Positions 61,241 through 62,696 of a DNA stretch of 62,696 nucleotides are shown here, one piece after another. This DNA is from Dicyema japonicum. Lineage: Eukaryota > Dicyemida > Rhombozoa > Dicyemidae. Made by a program: the position numbers and the translations under genes. The notes under the pieces were generated by a model, which saw nothing but the letters and a program-made list of their open reading frames with translations, did no database searches and had not been told where the DNA came from. Every line of letters begins with the position of its first letter. Within the stretch, counting starts at the first letter, position 1. Where the stretch lies: positions 245,377 through 308,072 of the forward strand of contig RDEW01000049.1 of the NCBI GenBank assembly GCA_011109175.1, given 5' to 3'.

Positions 61241-61904
61241 TGATGAATTGGGACCTTNCACTAAAATGTAATAAGATTATAAACCTTCGAGCATCTAAAA
61301 CGCGTGTATGACTAAAAAAACATCCAATGCACAAAAATTCTTGACGAATCACGTCAGAATCAAATCTATACCTAAATAAAGTAAAATTGAAATATCCGAT
61401 AAACTTTGAGTCTTTGAATTGATTAATCAACAAAGTCCAGAATTTTCAGATTTTAGTTCAAGCATGTTCGTCCGTCAGCTTTGAGTGATTCGTCTTTAGA
61501 AAGTAGATTGTGTTGAAAAATGAAATGCTGGAAATGAACTTGAATTTTTAAATTTAATAATTTCTTTAATGCTCGTACGTCGCCTCGGCCCAACATGGTC
61601 AAGGCTAATAAAACTACAAAGTTTTCTATAGCAGAATCAACTTAAATATACTAATAAGTTTACCTCTGACAGTAAAAATTCTGTAGAACGCAAAAATTGA
61701 GAGATCCACTTAAAAAAATAAACCATCAAATGTCACTAATCAAAAAAAATTTTAATCCTTGTCTAAGAAAAAATTAATTTGTTTGAAAAAATATAAAATA
61801 GATAAAATCTAATTATTTAAATAACAACTAAAATAACAAAAGCATATATTTAACCAAAATATTTAATTTAAGCCTTGTTCTTTATCCATATACATGAAAC
61901 TTTA
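61241..61904. other. gene-free AT-rich stretch
   Basis: Single N at 61258; no coding frame or repeat recognised. Confidence 0.35.
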
Positions 61905-62010
61905 ACTCTAAACACTAACTCTACCCAAAAACCCTTAAATCCTAACCAAAATCCATGAACACAAACCCTAATTAAAAACCCTAAATATTAACCCTAACCC
62001 TTAAACCCGC
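61905..62010. repeat. degenerate CCCTAA (telomere-like) tract
   Basis: About ten words like ACCCTAA, CCCTTAAA and CACTAACTCTA in about 105 bp, with A-rich spacers. It is similar in make-up and flanking AT-rich sequence to 3346-3440 and lies directly next to a retroelement end. Confidence 0.65.
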
Positions 62011-62060
62011 AAAGGTGCAAATTATTAAACAAATTTATTAGTTAAATCAGAAAACCATAT

Positions 62061-62696
62061 TTACAGTAAATCATATTTAAAACTGCCATCCAAAGTGGAC
62101 CCCGCCGACATTATCGACGTTGCGTTGCCTCTCACGATTGCAACAGAAATCAACTGGAGTAGCCACCGGGTCTCACGTGCGTCGTGGCTTTTTAGTGTAG
62201 CTAAGCGTCCAAGTTTCTTTAGGAAGCGAAGGGATTTTCCAATTATTCCACCAGTTGTCTCTACCACTATCGGATAAAACGCGAATCGGTCGCGTATCGC
62301 TTCGTATTTCTTCTTTTGCTCTCATCGTTTTTTCCGCGAAATACAGTTTGTCTACCACGCTCCCGTCAATGTTGGACGGGCAAAGCGTGTCGACACAAGT
62401 AGCGTCCAAGACCAAAGGTTTCCCCTCTTCGAATGGGAAAATTGTGATCCCGTCGGAACGTTTTCGTCTCCTCTGTCCAGACCAACAAATTCTAGTATGG
62501 CTGGGTATCTCGCAGACTCCAGGGCTCGCTTGACAATTCCGTTGATCGCCTTGATCTTGGGAATCGTCCTGCACTCCTTCGACATGAGAGGGCATGGAGT
62601 CCATAACAATCGACGGTTGCGCCACAACGGCATTTGTGGGTCCGGCAAATCTCCAGTCCAAGTCTGGTGGAGATGCCGATGCGGACAGTATCGTCG
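62061..62696 (-). mobile_element. retroelement polyprotein C-terminus running off the window
   Basis: Reading down the minus strand across three frames: [56 protein letters not shown], then YEAIRDRFAFYPIVVETTGG and ISVAIVRGNATSIMSAG. This is the conserved tail of an invertebrate reverse-transcriptase polyprotein with a CxCG Cys cluster and a nuclease-like block. At least two frameshifts make it inactive. The reverse-transcriptase part would lie beyond 62696. 38100-38390, 41220-41405 and 20877-21242 are related tails. Confidence 0.85.

Overview
Eukaryotic, AT-rich nuclear DNA, almost certainly animal. Conserved animal genes are split by extremely short introns: every intron I could place is about 21-28 nt (two possible exceptions, 37 and 33 nt), nearly all GT...AG, and each restores the frame of a recognisable protein. 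Introns averaging about 25 nt, together with malectin, a glycogen-targeting PP1 subunit, a dispanin, C-type lectin and ADAM-like genes, fit a dicyemid mesozoan (Dicyema-type) best. The lineage call is inference from intron size and gene content, and no marker gene in the window settles it.

Layout. 1-8.9 kb: a small membrane-anchored ADAM-like metalloprotease (1857-2721), then decayed mobile elements (LTR integrase, LINE, SINEs, an internally deleted hAT element) and a degenerate CCCTAA tract. 8.9-17.4 kb: a two-domain C-type lectin receptor (8934-10141), LINE debris, and cytosolic leucyl-tRNA synthetase (13633-17378). 19.5-25.9 kb: three minus-strand genes (CD225/dispanin-like membrane protein, RAB21-like GTPase, CBM21 PP1 regulatory subunit). 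26-31.5 kb: a minisatellite, SINEs, an LTR integrase relic and LINE relics. 31.5-40.3 kb: an unrecognised multi-exon gene, a doubtful gene, ALDH3-type aldehyde dehydrogenase, and 26S proteasome ATPase Rpt5/PSMC3. 42-57 kb: a Tyr-rich novel protein, casein kinase 1, splicing factor SF3A2, malectin, proteasome lid subunit Rpn7/PSMD6, and two poorly resolved reading frames lying just downstream of malectin and PSMD6. 57-62.7 kb: SINEs, two LINE relics, a second degenerate CCCTAA tract and the 3' end of another retroelement running off the window.

Most genes are unrelated housekeeping genes (tRNA charging, splicing, two proteasome subunits, endosomal traffic, ER glycan recognition). The lectin and the metalloprotease are surface-type proteins and the likeliest lineage-specific genes. 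Several genes are invisible to plain ORF calling because the tiny introns shift frame every 50-200 nt, so apparent frameshifts and stops in these genes are mostly introns and not decay.

Caution on the assembly: most of the single-N gaps, and several places without N, are flanked by direct duplications of about 70-250 bp differing by a few SNPs. They look like unmerged haplotype or contig overlaps. One such duplication interrupts CK1 and another interrupts ALDH3.
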